Shown here: positions 7,731 to 18,525 of the stretch, piece by piece | How positions within the stretch are numbered: the stretch's first letter is position 1 | Layout of the letters: each line of letters starts with the position of its first letter | Program-made: the position numbers and the translations under genes | Assembly: GCA_035560235.1 (NCBI GenBank) | Contig: DATMAG010000071.1 | Span: forward strand, 21,874 to 85,873 | Length of the DNA: 64,000 bases | Source: DASRDU01 sp035560235 | GTDB taxonomy: Bacteria; Acidobacteriota; Blastocatellia; RBC074 | Direction: 5' to 3' | Notes under the pieces: generated by a model | What the model was told of the DNA's origin: nothing | What the model saw: the letters and a program-made list of their open reading frames with translations, nothing else | Databases searched by the model: none

Positions 7731-9601
7731 AACCATCTGGACGCATCTTCACCGGATTGCTGCTCGCCGGACTTTGCTGTTCCGTCCTGACTGCTCCGCA
7801 TCTTTCTTTCACTGCCGATTGGCAGCAGACGGCTCCGCTCACTTCGCCCGAAGGCGAGGCCATCTACAAACAACGCTGCGCCGCGTGTCACGACAACCCG
7901 CAGGATCGCATTCCGCCGCTCTTTCTGATTCGCCGCCGTTCGGCTGAAGACGTGATTCAGACGCTGACGACAGGTTCGATGAAACAGCAGGCCGCCGGAC
8001 TGAACTCAGAACAGATTCGCGCGCTGGCGATCTTCCTGACCGGCAAACAGCCGGGCGCGCCGATTGAATCGAATCTGAGCGCGAATCTGTGCAGGGCCGC
8101 TCCCGCTCCGATCAACTTGAAAGCGCCGCAATGGAACGGCTGGGGACGCGACCTCGACAATTCGCGCTTTCAGCCGAATCCGGGCCTCAAAGCCGAAGAC
8201 GTGCCGCGTCTCAAAGTCAGATGGGCCTTTGCGCATCCGGGGCCGATGGCGACCGGACAGCCGACCATCATCGGCGACCATCTTTTTCTGACCACCGAAG
8301 CCGGAATCATCTTCTGCCTGAATTCGCAAACGGGCTGCACATACTGGACGATGAACGCGGGCGCGGCAGTGCGCGCTGCCATCAGCGTTGGCGCAATGCC
8401 TGCCGGTTCAGCGACGAAATATGCGATCTGGTTCGGTGACGAGAAATCGAATGTGCAGGCCGTTGACGCCGCAACCGGCAGACTGCTCTGGAAAACAAAA
8501 GTCGAAGATCATCTGCTCTCGCGCATCACCGGCTCACCGGTTTTATACAAGGACCGGATTTATGTTCCCGTGTCGTCCTTTGAAGAGACTGCCGGGCGCG
8601 ACAGCAGATATGAATGCTGCAAATTTCGCGGCAGCATCGTGGCTCTGAATGCAGCGACGGGAAAGATCATCTGGAAGAGTTTCACGGTGCAGGCTGAGCC
8701 GCAGCCATTCAAAAAGAATTCGAGCGGCACGCAGATGTACGGCCCGGCTGGCGGCGCAATCTGGTCGGCTCCGACGATTGATGCGAAGCGCGGAGTGATT
8801 TACGGCGCAACCGGCAATTCATACACCGACGTTGCGACTGAAAACACCGACGCGATCATGGCCTTTGATCTGCTGACCGGCAAAGTCAGATGGACGAATC
8901 AGGTCACGCCGAAAGACAACTTTCTGGTGGGCTGCCGTCAGCCTGGCGTTGGCAACTGCCCCGCAGAGGCCGGGCCTGATTATGACTTTGGCAGTTCAGT
9001 CATCCTGCGCACGCTGCCCAACGGCAGACAGGTCCTGCTGGCCGGACAGAAATCCGGCGTAATCTATGCGCTCGACCCTGACAACAAGGGGCAGAAGCTG
9101 TGGGAAGTCAGGCTCGGCAACGGCGGCGCGCTCGGCGGCATTGAATGGGGCTTTGCTGCCGACAATGAAAATGTTTACGTGCCAATGGCCGATGTCGGCG
9201 GCCCGCCCGACAAACGCAAACCCGGCATCACGGCGCTGAAGATCGCCACCGGAGAAAAGCTCTGGCACGTCCCCGCGCCTGCGGCAAAGTGCGCCTGGGG
9301 CACGACGCGCTGCAACAACGCGCAGTCGCAGGCGGCAACGGTCATTCCCGGCGCAGTCTTTTCCGGCACGGCAGACGGCCACCTGCGCGCGTATTCAACG
9401 AAAGACGGCTCGGTAATCTGGGACTTCGACACCGCCGCGCAAGGTTTCGATGCAGTCAACGGCAGCAGGGCGCGAGGCGGCACGCTCGATGGCGGCGGGC
9501 CGATAGTTGCTGGCGGCGTGCTGTACACCAATTCCGGCTACGGTCGCCTGATCGGTCAGCCCGGCAATCTGCTGCTGGCTTTTACAGTGGATGGAAAGTA
9601 G
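7727..9601 (+). CDS. Cytochrome c / PQQ-type beta-propeller protein
   Basis: 624 residues with an N-terminal signal peptide, a heme c site CAACHD (about residue 52), then a propeller from about residue 120 made of repeats such as VYALDP..G..LWE and AAT..GKIIWK. This order, heme domain first, matches polyvinyl-alcohol-dehydrogenase-like quinohemoproteins, which oxidise alcohols and pass electrons to cytochrome c. Whether PQQ is really bound cannot be told. Cysteine pairs are present (YECCKF, VGCRQPGVGNCP). It overlaps the preceding cytochrome c gene by 4 nt. Confidence 0.85.
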   Translation: MKPSGRIFTGLLLAGLCCSVLTAPHLSFTADWQQTAPLTSPEGEAIYKQRCAACHDNPQDRIPPLFLIRRRSAEDVIQTLTTGSMKQQAAGLNSEQIRALAIFLTGKQPGAPIESNLSANLCRAAPAPINLKAPQWNGWGRDLDNSRFQPNPGLKAEDVPRLKVRWAFAHPGPMATGQPTIIGDHLFLTTEAGIIFCLNSQTGCTYWTMNAGAAVRAAISVGAMPAGSATKYAIWFGDEKSNVQAVDAATGRLLWKTKVEDHLLSRITGSPVLYKDRIYVPVSSFEETAGRDSRYECCKFRGSIVALNAATGKIIWKSFTVQAEPQPFKKNSSGTQMYGPAGGAIWSAPTIDAKRGVIYGATGNSYTDVATENTDAIMAFDLLTGKVRWTNQVTPKDNFLVGCRQPGVGNCPAEAGPDYDFGSSVILRTLPNGRQVLLAGQKSGVIYALDPDNKGQKLWEVRLGNGGALGGIEWGFAADNENVYVPMADVGGPPDKRKPGITALKIATGEKLWHVPAPAAKCAWGTTRCNNAQSQAATVIPGAVFSGTADGHLRAYSTKDGSVIWDFDTAAQGFDAVNGSRARGGTLDGGGPIVAGGVLYTNSGYGRLIGQPGNLLLAFTVDGK

Positions 9602-9631
9602 AGACAGGTTTCGGCAAGTCAGAATTGTGTT

Positions 9632-9979
9632 ATGGAAGCAGTAACTCAAAAGACTGAAAGGTATCGGCAGATCATCAGGGACCTGCTGACAAAGTGGGCT
9701 GAAGTTCCGAATCTTGAAGACGGGATTCGGGATCGCACGTTATTTGATGAAGCGCATGATCGCTATGCCGTGATTTCTGAAGGCTGGGATCGTGAAGAAA
9801 GAGTTCACTTCATCGTAGCTGACCTTGAGATTATCAACGGCAAGGTCTGGATTCTGGCTGACAATACCGACGTGGTTATTGCCCGGCAGCTTGAAGAAGC
9901 CGGTATCCCGAAATCCGATATTGTTCTCGGATTTCGCCCGCCTGATCTGCGCCCGGAAACCAGATACGCCGTGACCTGA
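9632..9979 (+). CDS. xisI: XisI-family protein (orphan)
   Basis: 115 residues that align over their whole length with XisI, the fdxN-element excision controlling factor family of cyanobacteria: YRQIIRDLLTKWAE at the N-terminus, the DRYAVISEGWD and GKVWILADNTDVVIARQL core, and the ending PKSDIVLGFRPPDLRP. XisI is normally encoded next to XisH, an endonuclease-like partner. No xisH is found here; the upstream gene is a quinoprotein and the downstream gene an esterase. Confidence 0.85.
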   Translation: MEAVTQKTERYRQIIRDLLTKWAEVPNLEDGIRDRTLFDEAHDRYAVISEGWDREERVHFIVADLEIINGKVWILADNTDVVIARQLEEAGIPKSDIVLGFRPPDLRPETRYAVT

Positions 9980-9998
9980 AATATAAGGAGAAAAAGTT

Positions 9999-11564
9999 AT
10001 GCGCAAGCCGCTGTTACTCTCTGCCCTTTCAATCGTGATGCTCGCCTGTCTGCTGCCTGTCCGTGCGCAGGTGATGCAGGCTGATGTGCTGTTTGCGCGG
10101 CTCTCGGCAAACACGCGCCGGATGGCTTATGAACAGAGCGGCGGCGAAATGCGCCTGATTGCGCCGCTGCTGGCCGAAGCTGACAAGAATACGATGAGCG
10201 ATGCCGTCAAAGCTTATCGCGCTTACACGCAGGCGCTGGTAATGATGGGCGGGACGAAATGGACGCCCGATGCTGAACTGACGACCGCGCTCGATTTTGC
10301 GATCAGTGCCAAAGTCATTGGCACGGGCGAGCATCTGCAAACCCGCGCTGTTTTCCTGTTCGATGCGCCACCGGCGACGAATGCGCCTTACCGGATGGAG
10401 CTTGAAATTCTCAGAAGCGACAACTCAACCGAAGCCTTCGTGCAACCGGGCATTGTCCTCGGCGACGTGAAGTCGCGGCGCGGCGGTGAAACCATCGGCC
10501 TCACATTCGATCCGTCGAAGCTGGTCGGGCCGGGGCTGCACGTGCTGCGGGCGACACTCAAAGACGCGCAGGGCAATGCGCTGTATCAGTATTACCGCAG
10601 CTTTTTCATCGTAAGCGATTTGAACAAGCGAATGGCCGCAGTCGAAAAGGCGCTTGAACTTTCGAGCGATCAGCAGAGCGTTGCCGCGACGAGCGCGCGT
10701 TATTTACTGGAAACTATCCGACAGGCGCATCAGACCTATCTCGGCGGCAGCTTTCAGAATCTGATCGGCTACCTGCACACCGGCTATCGCACGGTCGGAC
10801 TGGCCACGTCTGAACTGATGGATTTTGAAGCCGCGCTCGATCAGGCCACGCAGCTTTCTGCCGCCATAAAGGAAGGTCGCAATCCGCTGTCAGAGAGTCG
10901 CGGCGATCTGCGGCTCGCTTATCGTTCCAGCTTTGACGGCAAGCTCGTGCCTTACCGGCTCTACGTCCCGAAAAATTACGACAAATCGAAATCGTATCCG
11001 ATGATCACGCTGCTGCACGGCGCGGGCGGCGACGAAAACAATTTCTTTGACGGCTACCAGAAACTCTGGCCGAAGACGGCTGAAGAGCGCGGCTACATCA
11101 TCGTTGCGGTCAACGGGCGCGGGCCGGTCAGCGGCTACGCCAAAGCAAATGGCGCAGAGCAGGACGTGCTGGATGTGACCGCGCTGGTGCAGAAGAATTA
11201 CAACATTGATCCGGGCCGCGTTTATCTGGCCGGGCATTCGATGGGTTCAGCCGGAACGTGGGCCATCGGGCTGGAGTATCGTGATCGTTTCGCCGCGCTC
11301 GCTCCGATTGCGGGCACGCGGATGACTCCGGCGCTTGAAACCGCGCTGAAAGCAGGCCGCAAAATTCCGATCATCATCGTCGCAGGCGCAAAGGATGCGC
11401 TCGTCCCTGTGGCCGGATGCCGCGACGTGGCCGAAAAAGCCAAAGCGATGGGTTACGAAGTGAAGTACCTGGAATATCCCGACGGCGATCATCTGTCAGT
11501 CGTCGCCAGTTCAGTCAAAGACATCTTTGACTGGTTCGACGCGCACCGCAAAGCCGCGCCGTAG
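9999..11564 (+). CDS. Secreted esterase/peptidase with C-terminal alpha/beta-hydrolase domain
   Basis: 521 residues. The first ~23 form a signal peptide ending near VRAQ. Residues ~24-300 are an uncharacterised helical region. From ~305 comes an alpha/beta-hydrolase of the PHB-depolymerase/feruloyl-esterase type: TLLHGAGGDENNFFD (oxyanion region), nucleophile elbow AGHSMGSAG near residue 408, acid in GAKDALVP and histidine in DGDHLS. AAGGAG at 9985-9990 precedes the start at good spacing. Likely hydrolyses esters or peptides outside the cytoplasm; substrate unknown. Confidence 0.8.
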   Translation: MRKPLLLSALSIVMLACLLPVRAQVMQADVLFARLSANTRRMAYEQSGGEMRLIAPLLAEADKNTMSDAVKAYRAYTQALVMMGGTKWTPDAELTTALDFAISAKVIGTGEHLQTRAVFLFDAPPATNAPYRMELEILRSDNSTEAFVQPGIVLGDVKSRRGGETIGLTFDPSKLVGPGLHVLRATLKDAQGNALYQYYRSFFIVSDLNKRMAAVEKALELSSDQQSVAATSARYLLETIRQAHQTYLGGSFQNLIGYLHTGYRTVGLATSELMDFEAALDQATQLSAAIKEGRNPLSESRGDLRLAYRSSFDGKLVPYRLYVPKNYDKSKSYPMITLLHGAGGDENNFFDGYQKLWPKTAEERGYIIVAVNGRGPVSGYAKANGAEQDVLDVTALVQKNYNIDPGRVYLAGHSMGSAGTWAIGLEYRDRFAALAPIAGTRMTPALETALKAGRKIPIIIVAGAKDALVPVAGCRDVAEKAKAMGYEVKYLEYPDGDHLSVVASSVKDIFDWFDAHRKAAP

Positions 11565-11572
11565 GCTTTATG

Positions 11573-11696
11573 GCAGTTTGCAGATGGAGGTGATCGTCTG
11601 TCACCACAGAGGACACAGAGGTTCACCAGCAAGTCAAACCTCTGTGTCATCTGTGGTGAGACTGAATCAGTCAGGCCGTGAGCATTTGCAAACCGC
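11573..11696. repeat. Nested inverted-repeat element
   Basis: The core is a 21-bp inverted repeat, 11601-11621 against 11639-11659 with one mismatch, made of the words CACCACAGAGG and ACACAGAGG. Outside it, GCAGTTTGCAGATG (11573-11586) and CATTTGCAAACCGC (11683-11696) form imperfect outer arms. It lies between two rightward genes and could end transcription of the esterase gene, though no T-tract follows. The rest of the gap up to 11945 shows nothing I can name. Confidence 0.65.
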
Positions 11697-11945
11697 AATA
11701 ATCGGCTTCAATCAGCTTCATCCGCGTCATTTGTGGTCTGTTCTGCCACTCATTGTTGTGTTATAAGTGCGACACCGCACGGCTCTGCTCTGGCAGTGAA
11801 TCGGAATCATCAGATTTGCGCTGGTCTGCGCCATCATTCTTTTTATTACATCCCTTCATTGCAGTGCGCCCGCAATTCTGAAACCGTGAGGCAGATGTTC
11901 TGACCTGCCTCAGACCACGATTCACTCGACCGGGAGGGCTTGTCC

Positions 11946-13262
11946 GTGAAACGCATCTTCTGCTTCAGCCTGCCTGTATTGCTTGTTGCGGCCTTTGCGC
12001 TGGCTCCGCAACTCAGTCGCGCCAGAGCGAAGTCGGCGGCGGTGACTTTCAATAAGGACGTCGCGCCGATTCTGCAAAGGAATTGCCAGGTCTGCCACCG
12101 GCCCGGCGAGGTCGCGCCGATGTCCCTGATGAATTACAAAGAGGTGCGGCCCTGGGCCAGAGCCATCCGCGAAGCCGTTGTTGAGCGCCGGATGCCGCCC
12201 TGGTTTGCTGATCCGCAACACGGCGTCTTTGCCAATGACTGCCGCCTTGCGCCGAATGACATTGAAACCATCGCCGCCTGGGTTGACGGTGGCGCGATTG
12301 AAGGCGACGCGAAGGATTTGCCGCCCAACCCGCCCTTCACAGCCGGCTGGCAGATCGGCAAACCCGATGTCGTGCTTTCGATGACTGAGGATTACAGCGT
12401 TCCGGCTGAAGGCGTGATCCCATACAAGTATTTCGCCGTTCCGACGAATTTCACCGAAGACAAGTACGTGCAGTTTGCTGAAATCCGGCAGGGCAATCGC
12501 AAACTGGTGCATCACATCATCGTTGATGTGCGCTACCCCGAACACGGCGCGCTGCCGAAAGCCGGAGAGATCAAACCCGAAGAATTGCTGGCCGGACGCG
12601 CGCAAAGTAACGGCGAACGTCCCGCCGATTCTGATGGTCGTCTGGTCGGCTGGGCGCCCGGCGAAGCTCCGTTATCGCTGCGACCCGGCCAGGCCAAGCT
12701 CGTCAAAAAAGGTTCAGTGCTGATCTTTCAGGTGCATTACACGACCAATGGCGAAGCCGGAACCGACCGCAGCAGCGTCGGTCTGATCTTCTCAAAACAT
12801 CCGGTCGAAAAGCGCGTCATCACTGCCGGAGCCGTCGCCCGTTCGCTTGAAATCCCGCCCGGCGCGCCCAATCACGAAGTTACTTCATCATTCACCTTCA
12901 AAGAGGACAGCCACATTGACAGCCTGCATCCGCACATGCACATGCGCGGCAGAGATTTTCTTTACCGGCTGGTTTATCCCGATGGAAGATCGAAGATTCT
13001 TCTTTCGGTGCCGCGCTGGGATTTCAACTGGCAACTGACTTACGTGCTGAAGGAAGAGATTGCCGCGCCCGCTGGCAGCCGTCTGGAATGCGTCGCGCAT
13101 TACGACAACTCGCCCCGGAACAAATTCAATCCTGATCCGACAAAGCTCGTGAAGTGGGGGCCGCAGACCTGGGATGAGATGATGATTGGTTACGTTGATT
13201 ACACGCTCGACAAACAGGATCTGCGCCGTCCGTCACAGGCCGCCGGAAGCAGCGGACAATAA
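11946..13262 (+). CDS. Cytochrome c / type II copper monooxygenase-fold protein
   Basis: 438 residues. After a signal peptide comes one heme c site, CQVCHRPGEVAP (about residue 46), in a short cytochrome domain whose MPPWFADP motif is typical of acidobacterial members. The C-terminal two-thirds resemble the two-domain PHM (ascorbate-dependent copper monooxygenase) fold: an HH pair (KLVHHIIVD), FQVHYTTNG and HPHMHMRGRDF supply likely copper ligands. GTG 11946 was chosen because GGGAGGG sits 7 nt upstream; a TTG at 11940 is in frame. Substrate unknown. A paralogue lies at 14045-15481. Confidence 0.8.
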   Translation: MKRIFCFSLPVLLVAAFALAPQLSRARAKSAAVTFNKDVAPILQRNCQVCHRPGEVAPMSLMNYKEVRPWARAIREAVVERRMPPWFADPQHGVFANDCRLAPNDIETIAAWVDGGAIEGDAKDLPPNPPFTAGWQIGKPDVVLSMTEDYSVPAEGVIPYKYFAVPTNFTEDKYVQFAEIRQGNRKLVHHIIVDVRYPEHGALPKAGEIKPEELLAGRAQSNGERPADSDGRLVGWAPGEAPLSLRPGQAKLVKKGSVLIFQVHYTTNGEAGTDRSSVGLIFSKHPVEKRVITAGAVARSLEIPPGAPNHEVTSSFTFKEDSHIDSLHPHMHMRGRDFLYRLVYPDGRSKILLSVPRWDFNWQLTYVLKEEIAAPAGSRLECVAHYDNSPRNKFNPDPTKLVKWGPQTWDEMMIGYVDYTLDKQDLRRPSQAAGSSGQ

Positions 13263-13312
13263 CCCCGCCCGGCAGTTGCGCGAGTGATCGGCGCGTCATT
13301 TATCATGCGGCT

Positions 13313-13615
13313 ATGAGTAACGGAGTAATCATCGAAGAACACGAAATGACGCCGGAACTGGCCCGGATGTTCGAGCAGGCGCGCCGCAATCTGCGCTGGT
13401 TCAGCGAGAACGCCGAGCGGCTTGAGGTCTTCAGGCGCTATCGCGGTCGTTATGTGGCAGCCTCCGGGGGAGAACTTTTTGTCGGAGACAGTCGCGCCGA
13501 GGTTGAGCGCCTTGCCCGTGAAAAATATCCCGATGAAATGCCGCACATTCGCTATATCCCGCGTGAAAAGCTGAGTCGCATCTATGCGTGTAAACGGAGA
13601 ATGGCTGCTGTGTGA
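13313..13615 (+). CDS. DUF5678-like small protein
   Basis: 100 residues. The middle, RYRGRYVAASGGELFVGDS followed by EVERLAREKYPDE, resembles the DUF5678 domain (a short beta-rich unit of unknown function often paired with small protease-like proteins). A TATCAT hexamer at 13301-13306 ends 6 nt before the ATG, so transcription may start at or next to the start codon, giving a leaderless mRNA. It overlaps the following retropepsin-like gene by 32 nt. Confidence 0.7.
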   Translation: MSNGVIIEEHEMTPELARMFEQARRNLRWFSENAERLEVFRRYRGRYVAASGGELFVGDSRAEVERLAREKYPDEMPHIRYIPREKLSRIYACKRRMAAV

Positions 13616-14027
13616 TGATGGAGTAATCAGACCAATCGTGCCGGGCATGGTGCGGCTGGCTAATGGGCAGTGGGTTGAAGTTGCCTTTCTGCTCGACGCT
13701 GGCGCAGATCGGACAGTTTTCAGTCCGGATTTCCTCGATCTGCTCCAGGCCATGGAAATTATTGAGCCGGATCCGATGCGGCTTGCGGGAATTGGCGGGC
13801 AGGCAGATTCAATTACGGTGGAAACATCTCTCGGATTTATCAGGGATGACGGGAAGCAGGTTACTGTAAAGGGCACATTCTGTGTCTTTACAACGGGCGA
13901 AAACCCCGACCTGCCGGTTCTGGGCCGGGATGTGACCAATAACTTCAGCGTCATTTACGACTACCCGAATCTGGTGGTGGCCCTGCTTGCGCCGCCGCAC
14001 TCTTATGAAATCAGACAACCTTCCTGA
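13584..14027 (+). CDS. Retropepsin-like aspartic protease-domain protein
   Basis: 147 residues with a single-lobe aspartic protease pattern: EVAFLLDAGADRTVFS contains D-A-G-A, the position of the catalytic D-[ST]-G-A of retropepsins, then an IGGQ flap-like segment and LPVLGRDVTNNFSVIYDY, equivalent to the LG-x-D strand near the C-terminus. Functional enzymes act as dimers. The D-A-G variant replaces the usual Ser/Thr, so activity is uncertain. Translation is probably coupled to the DUF5678 gene it overlaps. Confidence 0.72.
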   Translation: MRVNGEWLLCDDGVIRPIVPGMVRLANGQWVEVAFLLDAGADRTVFSPDFLDLLQAMEIIEPDPMRLAGIGGQADSITVETSLGFIRDDGKQVTVKGTFCVFTTGENPDLPVLGRDVTNNFSVIYDYPNLVVALLAPPHSYEIRQPS

Positions 14028-14044
14028 ATGCTGAGGAGGAAGAA

Positions 14045-15481
<1,437 letters not shown>

Positions 15482-15559
15482 CAATTCTCCGCTATTGATT
15501 CGCCCTGCGCGCAAGCCGGTCAGCAGATGGTGAATCACAAAACCCTCTGAAATATTGAA

Positions 15560-16105
15560 ATGATCAGAATACTGATATGCGCCGCCCTGCTTTTCTGCCA
15601 GTCACCACAGCAACCCTCACGCCCGACTGAGCCGACTGATCCGATGCCGCCGCCGAATCTGGATTACTTCGTCGGCGCGTGGTCGTTTGAATGGAACGTT
15701 CCCGAATCGCCGCTCGGCCCGGCAGGCAAGATCAAAGGCACAGAGACATACAAAAAAATCTCCGGCAATGTGTGGGAAAGCGTGATCGAAGGCGAAGGGC
15801 CTGCAGGCGCTTTCAAGGGCCGCGCAAAGATTATCTACAACGAGAAGGAAAAGCTCGTCACCCGAACCGAGTCAGGTCTGTTCGGCTTGTCATTGACGAA
15901 GACCGGCCCGATTGGCGGCGATCTTGGCGGTTATTACACGATCTTCTGGGAAACCGCGCCTGTCAGAAAGGATGGCAGGACGATAAAGCTCAAAGGCAAA
16001 ACGCTGATGCTTTCACCGGCAAGCTATCGTTTGCAGATGCAGATTTCAGTGGACGGCGGGCCTTACACCAGCTTCGGCAATCCCTGGTTTCGGAAGGCCG
16101 AATAA
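15560..16105 (+). CDS. Exported DUF1579-like protein
   Basis: 181 residues. A short hydrophobic N-terminus (ILICAALLFC) with a cysteine at residue 13 could be a lipoprotein or signal sequence. The body has the lipocalin-like layout of DUF1579-type proteins: LDYFVGAWSFEWNVPESPLG at the start, then beta-strands such as GTETYKKISGNVWESVIEGE. Function unknown. It is followed at once by a long hairpin. Confidence 0.6.
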   Translation: MIRILICAALLFCQSPQQPSRPTEPTDPMPPPNLDYFVGAWSFEWNVPESPLGPAGKIKGTETYKKISGNVWESVIEGEGPAGAFKGRAKIIYNEKEKLVTRTESGLFGLSLTKTGPIGGDLGGYYTIFWETAPVRKDGRTIKLKGKTLMLSPASYRLQMQISVDGGPYTSFGNPWFRKAE

Positions 16106-16195
16106 CTTCAGCCACGAACGAACAACAGCTCCGGGTCACCCCAAAGCCTGCTGCGGCTTTTATTCGTGAGCATTCGTGTTCATTCGTGGCTGAAG
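16106..16195. terminator. Long-stem hairpin between convergent genes
   Basis: Arms 16106-16124 and 16177-16195 form a 19-bp inverted repeat with one mismatch (CTTCAGCCACGAACGAACA type). The left arm starts on the base after the stop codon of the rightward gene, and the leftward VOC gene ends 21 nt beyond the right arm, so it could serve as a bidirectional terminator. The words CACGAA/TTCGTG recur in the hairpin at 28952-29047. Confidence 0.6.
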
Positions 16196-16216
16196 TTTTA
16201 CGGCTTCCATCAGAGT

Positions 16217-17089
16217 TCACTTCGCGACTTCAACCAGTTCAATCGCAATCGCGTCCGGCCCTTCAATCAGGGCAGCCCTGGCGCGGCTCCTGCCGAAGGG
16301 ATGAATTTCTTCCAGCACTTTCACGCCTGACTGCCGCAATCGCTCCAGTTCCGACTTCACATCCGGCACGCTGAAGGCGATGTGGTCAACGACGTGGCCG
16401 CGCGGGCTGACGAGTCTGCCGGGGCGCTGCTGCGGATAAATAATCAGGCTGATCTCGCCAAAGCGCACTGTCGTTGCAGGCGAGCGAATCACTCCGAGTG
16501 GTTCGCTCGGCGCGGCAAAGGGAACTTTGCACGGCCCGGTGCGCGGGCTGCGCGCAGTTGCGCCGAGATGCTTCACGTACCATTCAGCCGCGCACAGCGG
16601 AGCCGCGCTGTACAGATGCACGTGAATGAAAGCCCGCGTATTCGCCGCGTTGATTTCAACGAGCGCGCCGTCAGGAGCTTTCAGATAAGCGAACAGCAGT
16701 CCTGATCCGAGCCTCGTGAGCGGCGTCTGAAAGGTCACGCCGTTGTTCAGATGTTTCTGGTAATCGGCCTCCATCGCCGTGCTGCCCCAGCCGAAATGCC
16801 AGATGGCGCTCTCAGGCGTTGTGGCCGGTGGCCGGCTGACGCGATTGAAAAGCAGATAAATCTGTTCGCTCTGAATCCCGGCAAAGCCCGCGAGTGAAAT
16901 CTGCTTCGTCACGTCAAAGGTGCGTGTATAGAAATCAGCGGCGGCGCGCGGATCGGTCGAATTCAGATGGACGTGATGAAAGGCGACGGGCGCAGCCGAT
17001 TCCTGCGGCTGCCCCGTTACGATCAGCCACGCAGAGAACAACAGCAGCGTGAAGAACAGAAGCACCTGACAGCGCAGCGATTTCATCAT
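16217..17089 (-). CDS. Exported VOC-family (glyoxalase-fold) protein
   Basis: 290 residues with a signal peptide (LLFFTLLLFSAWLIVTGQ) and two vicinal-oxygen-chelate modules. The first begins AFHHVHLNSTDPRAAADFYTR (about residues 33-53), the second near IHVHLYSAAPLCAAEWYVKHLG (about 153-175), with later metal-ligand candidates in VVDHIAFSV. VOC proteins include glyoxalases, dioxygenases and resistance proteins; the export signal is the odd feature. Substrate unknown. Confidence 0.78.
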   Translation of the reverse strand: MMKSLRCQVLLFFTLLLFSAWLIVTGQPQESAAPVAFHHVHLNSTDPRAAADFYTRTFDVTKQISLAGFAGIQSEQIYLLFNRVSRPPATTPESAIWHFGWGSTAMEADYQKHLNNGVTFQTPLTRLGSGLLFAYLKAPDGALVEINAANTRAFIHVHLYSAAPLCAAEWYVKHLGATARSPRTGPCKVPFAAPSEPLGVIRSPATTVRFGEISLIIYPQQRPGRLVSPRGHVVDHIAFSVPDVKSELERLRQSGVKVLEEIHPFGRSRARAALIEGPDAIAIELVEVAK

Positions 17090-17136
17090 TGAAGCCTCGC
17101 AGCAGCAGAATCATTTTCCCTGGAAGCAGGTCAGTC

Positions 17137-18525
17137 TCAGCCTGCCGCAGTCATCCATTGCTTCAGCCGTTCAAGGCTCTCGCGGTATGGTTTCAGGCCG
17201 AGCCACAGCAGCAGGCTTGAGGCCACGTGCGCTGCGGTGCCGACGATCATCAGCGAATAGTTCACCGAATTGTCGTGGCGAAAAATGTGGTCAGTCGTCA
17301 GAGCCACTGCCGTCGGTCCCATGCCCAGCCCGATCAGATTGACGACGAACAGGTAAATCGCTGAAGCCTGGCCGCGCATTTCGTTGGGCATCATCTGCTG
17401 AATCGCTGCCGGAGCCACGCCGAACGGCGCACTGGCCAGAAATGCCGATGGCACGAGCAGCAGCGCCGCCAGACGCCCGTCAGGCATCAGCGGATAGAGC
17501 ACGCCCGTTGGAAACCACACCACCGAGACAAACACACCGACCCGCATCGTTGCATCACGATAACCGCGCTGCGCCAGACGGTCAGCCATCCAGCCGCCGG
17601 TCGCCACGCCGAGCGTCGAAAAGACTGCGACGATGGTTCCGTAAACGATCCCGGCCTGCGAAGCGCTCCAGCCGTAATTGCGCACGAACATCGTCGGAAT
17701 CCACGCCGATGCGCCGTAGGATGAAAACGAGAGCAGCGCGAACCCGACTGTATGGCAGACGAAGGTCTGCCAGTTCGCGCGGATGTAGCGAAACACCTCG
17801 CCCGGTGAAACCTGCGCCCGCTGCACAGTCCCGTCGGCAGCCCTGACCATCTTCAGCCCGCGCCGCAGCGGTTCGCGCACCGTGTACATCAGCAGCGCGA
17901 GCAGCGCGCCGGGCAGTCCGACGATGAAGAAAATCACCTGCCAGGGGCGCGTCTGCCCAATGAGCGGCAGCCTCCACGCTTCCTGCGCCGAGGCCAGTCT
18001 GACCACCAGCCCGCCGAGCAGAAACGCCATTCCCGAACCGATGTAAATCCCCATCGAGTAAACACTGATCGCCGTCGCCCGTTTCTCTCTCGGAAAGTAA
18101 TCGGCGATGAGTGAATAGGCTGCAGGTGACAGCGCCGCTTCGCCAACGCCGACGCCCATCCGCAGCCAGAGCATCTGCCAGAAATTGCGCGCCAGCCCGC
18201 ACCCGGCAGTCATCATGCTCCAGAAGACAAATCCGACAGCGACCAGCGAGCGGCGACTGAACCGGTCAGCCAGCCAGCCCAGCGGAATGCCGCAGAAGGT
18301 GTAAAAGAGCGCAAAGCTGAAGCCCATCAGCAGGCTCATCTGCGTGTCGCTGATCCCGAGATCGCGCCGGATCGGGCTGACCAGCAGATTGAGAATCTGC
18401 CGGTCTATAAATGAAAACACGTAGACCAGCGTCAGCACTCCGACGACATACCACGCATAGCGAACCGACGGATAAGGCGCTTCGCCCTCAGGTACTACAG
18501 GCGCTTTGACTGCTTCAGCTTTCAT
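17137..18525 (-). CDS. MFS transporter (spinster-like)
   Basis: 462 residues with twelve predicted membrane segments. The loop GWLADRFSRRSLVAVG after helix 2 is the MFS signature, and the second half repeats it as GGWMADRLAQRG. The first helix reads YVVGVLTLVYVFSFIDRQILNLL, typical of the spinster/ACS-like subgroup in Acidobacteria and Proteobacteria. ATG 18525 was chosen over 18555 because AGAGGAGG lies 7 nt upstream. Substrate unknown; it is divergent from xylA, so a sugar or sugar-acid role is a possibility only. Confidence 0.85.
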   Translation of the reverse strand: MKAEAVKAPVVPEGEAPYPSVRYAWYVVGVLTLVYVFSFIDRQILNLLVSPIRRDLGISDTQMSLLMGFSFALFYTFCGIPLGWLADRFSRRSLVAVGFVFWSMMTAGCGLARNFWQMLWLRMGVGVGEAALSPAAYSLIADYFPREKRATAISVYSMGIYIGSGMAFLLGGLVVRLASAQEAWRLPLIGQTRPWQVIFFIVGLPGALLALLMYTVREPLRRGLKMVRAADGTVQRAQVSPGEVFRYIRANWQTFVCHTVGFALLSFSSYGASAWIPTMFVRNYGWSASQAGIVYGTIVAVFSTLGVATGGWMADRLAQRGYRDATMRVGVFVSVVWFPTGVLYPLMPDGRLAALLLVPSAFLASAPFGVAPAAIQQMMPNEMRGQASAIYLFVVNLIGLGMGPTAVALTTDHIFRHDNSVNYSLMIVGTAAHVASSLLLWLGLKPYRESLERLKQWMTAAG

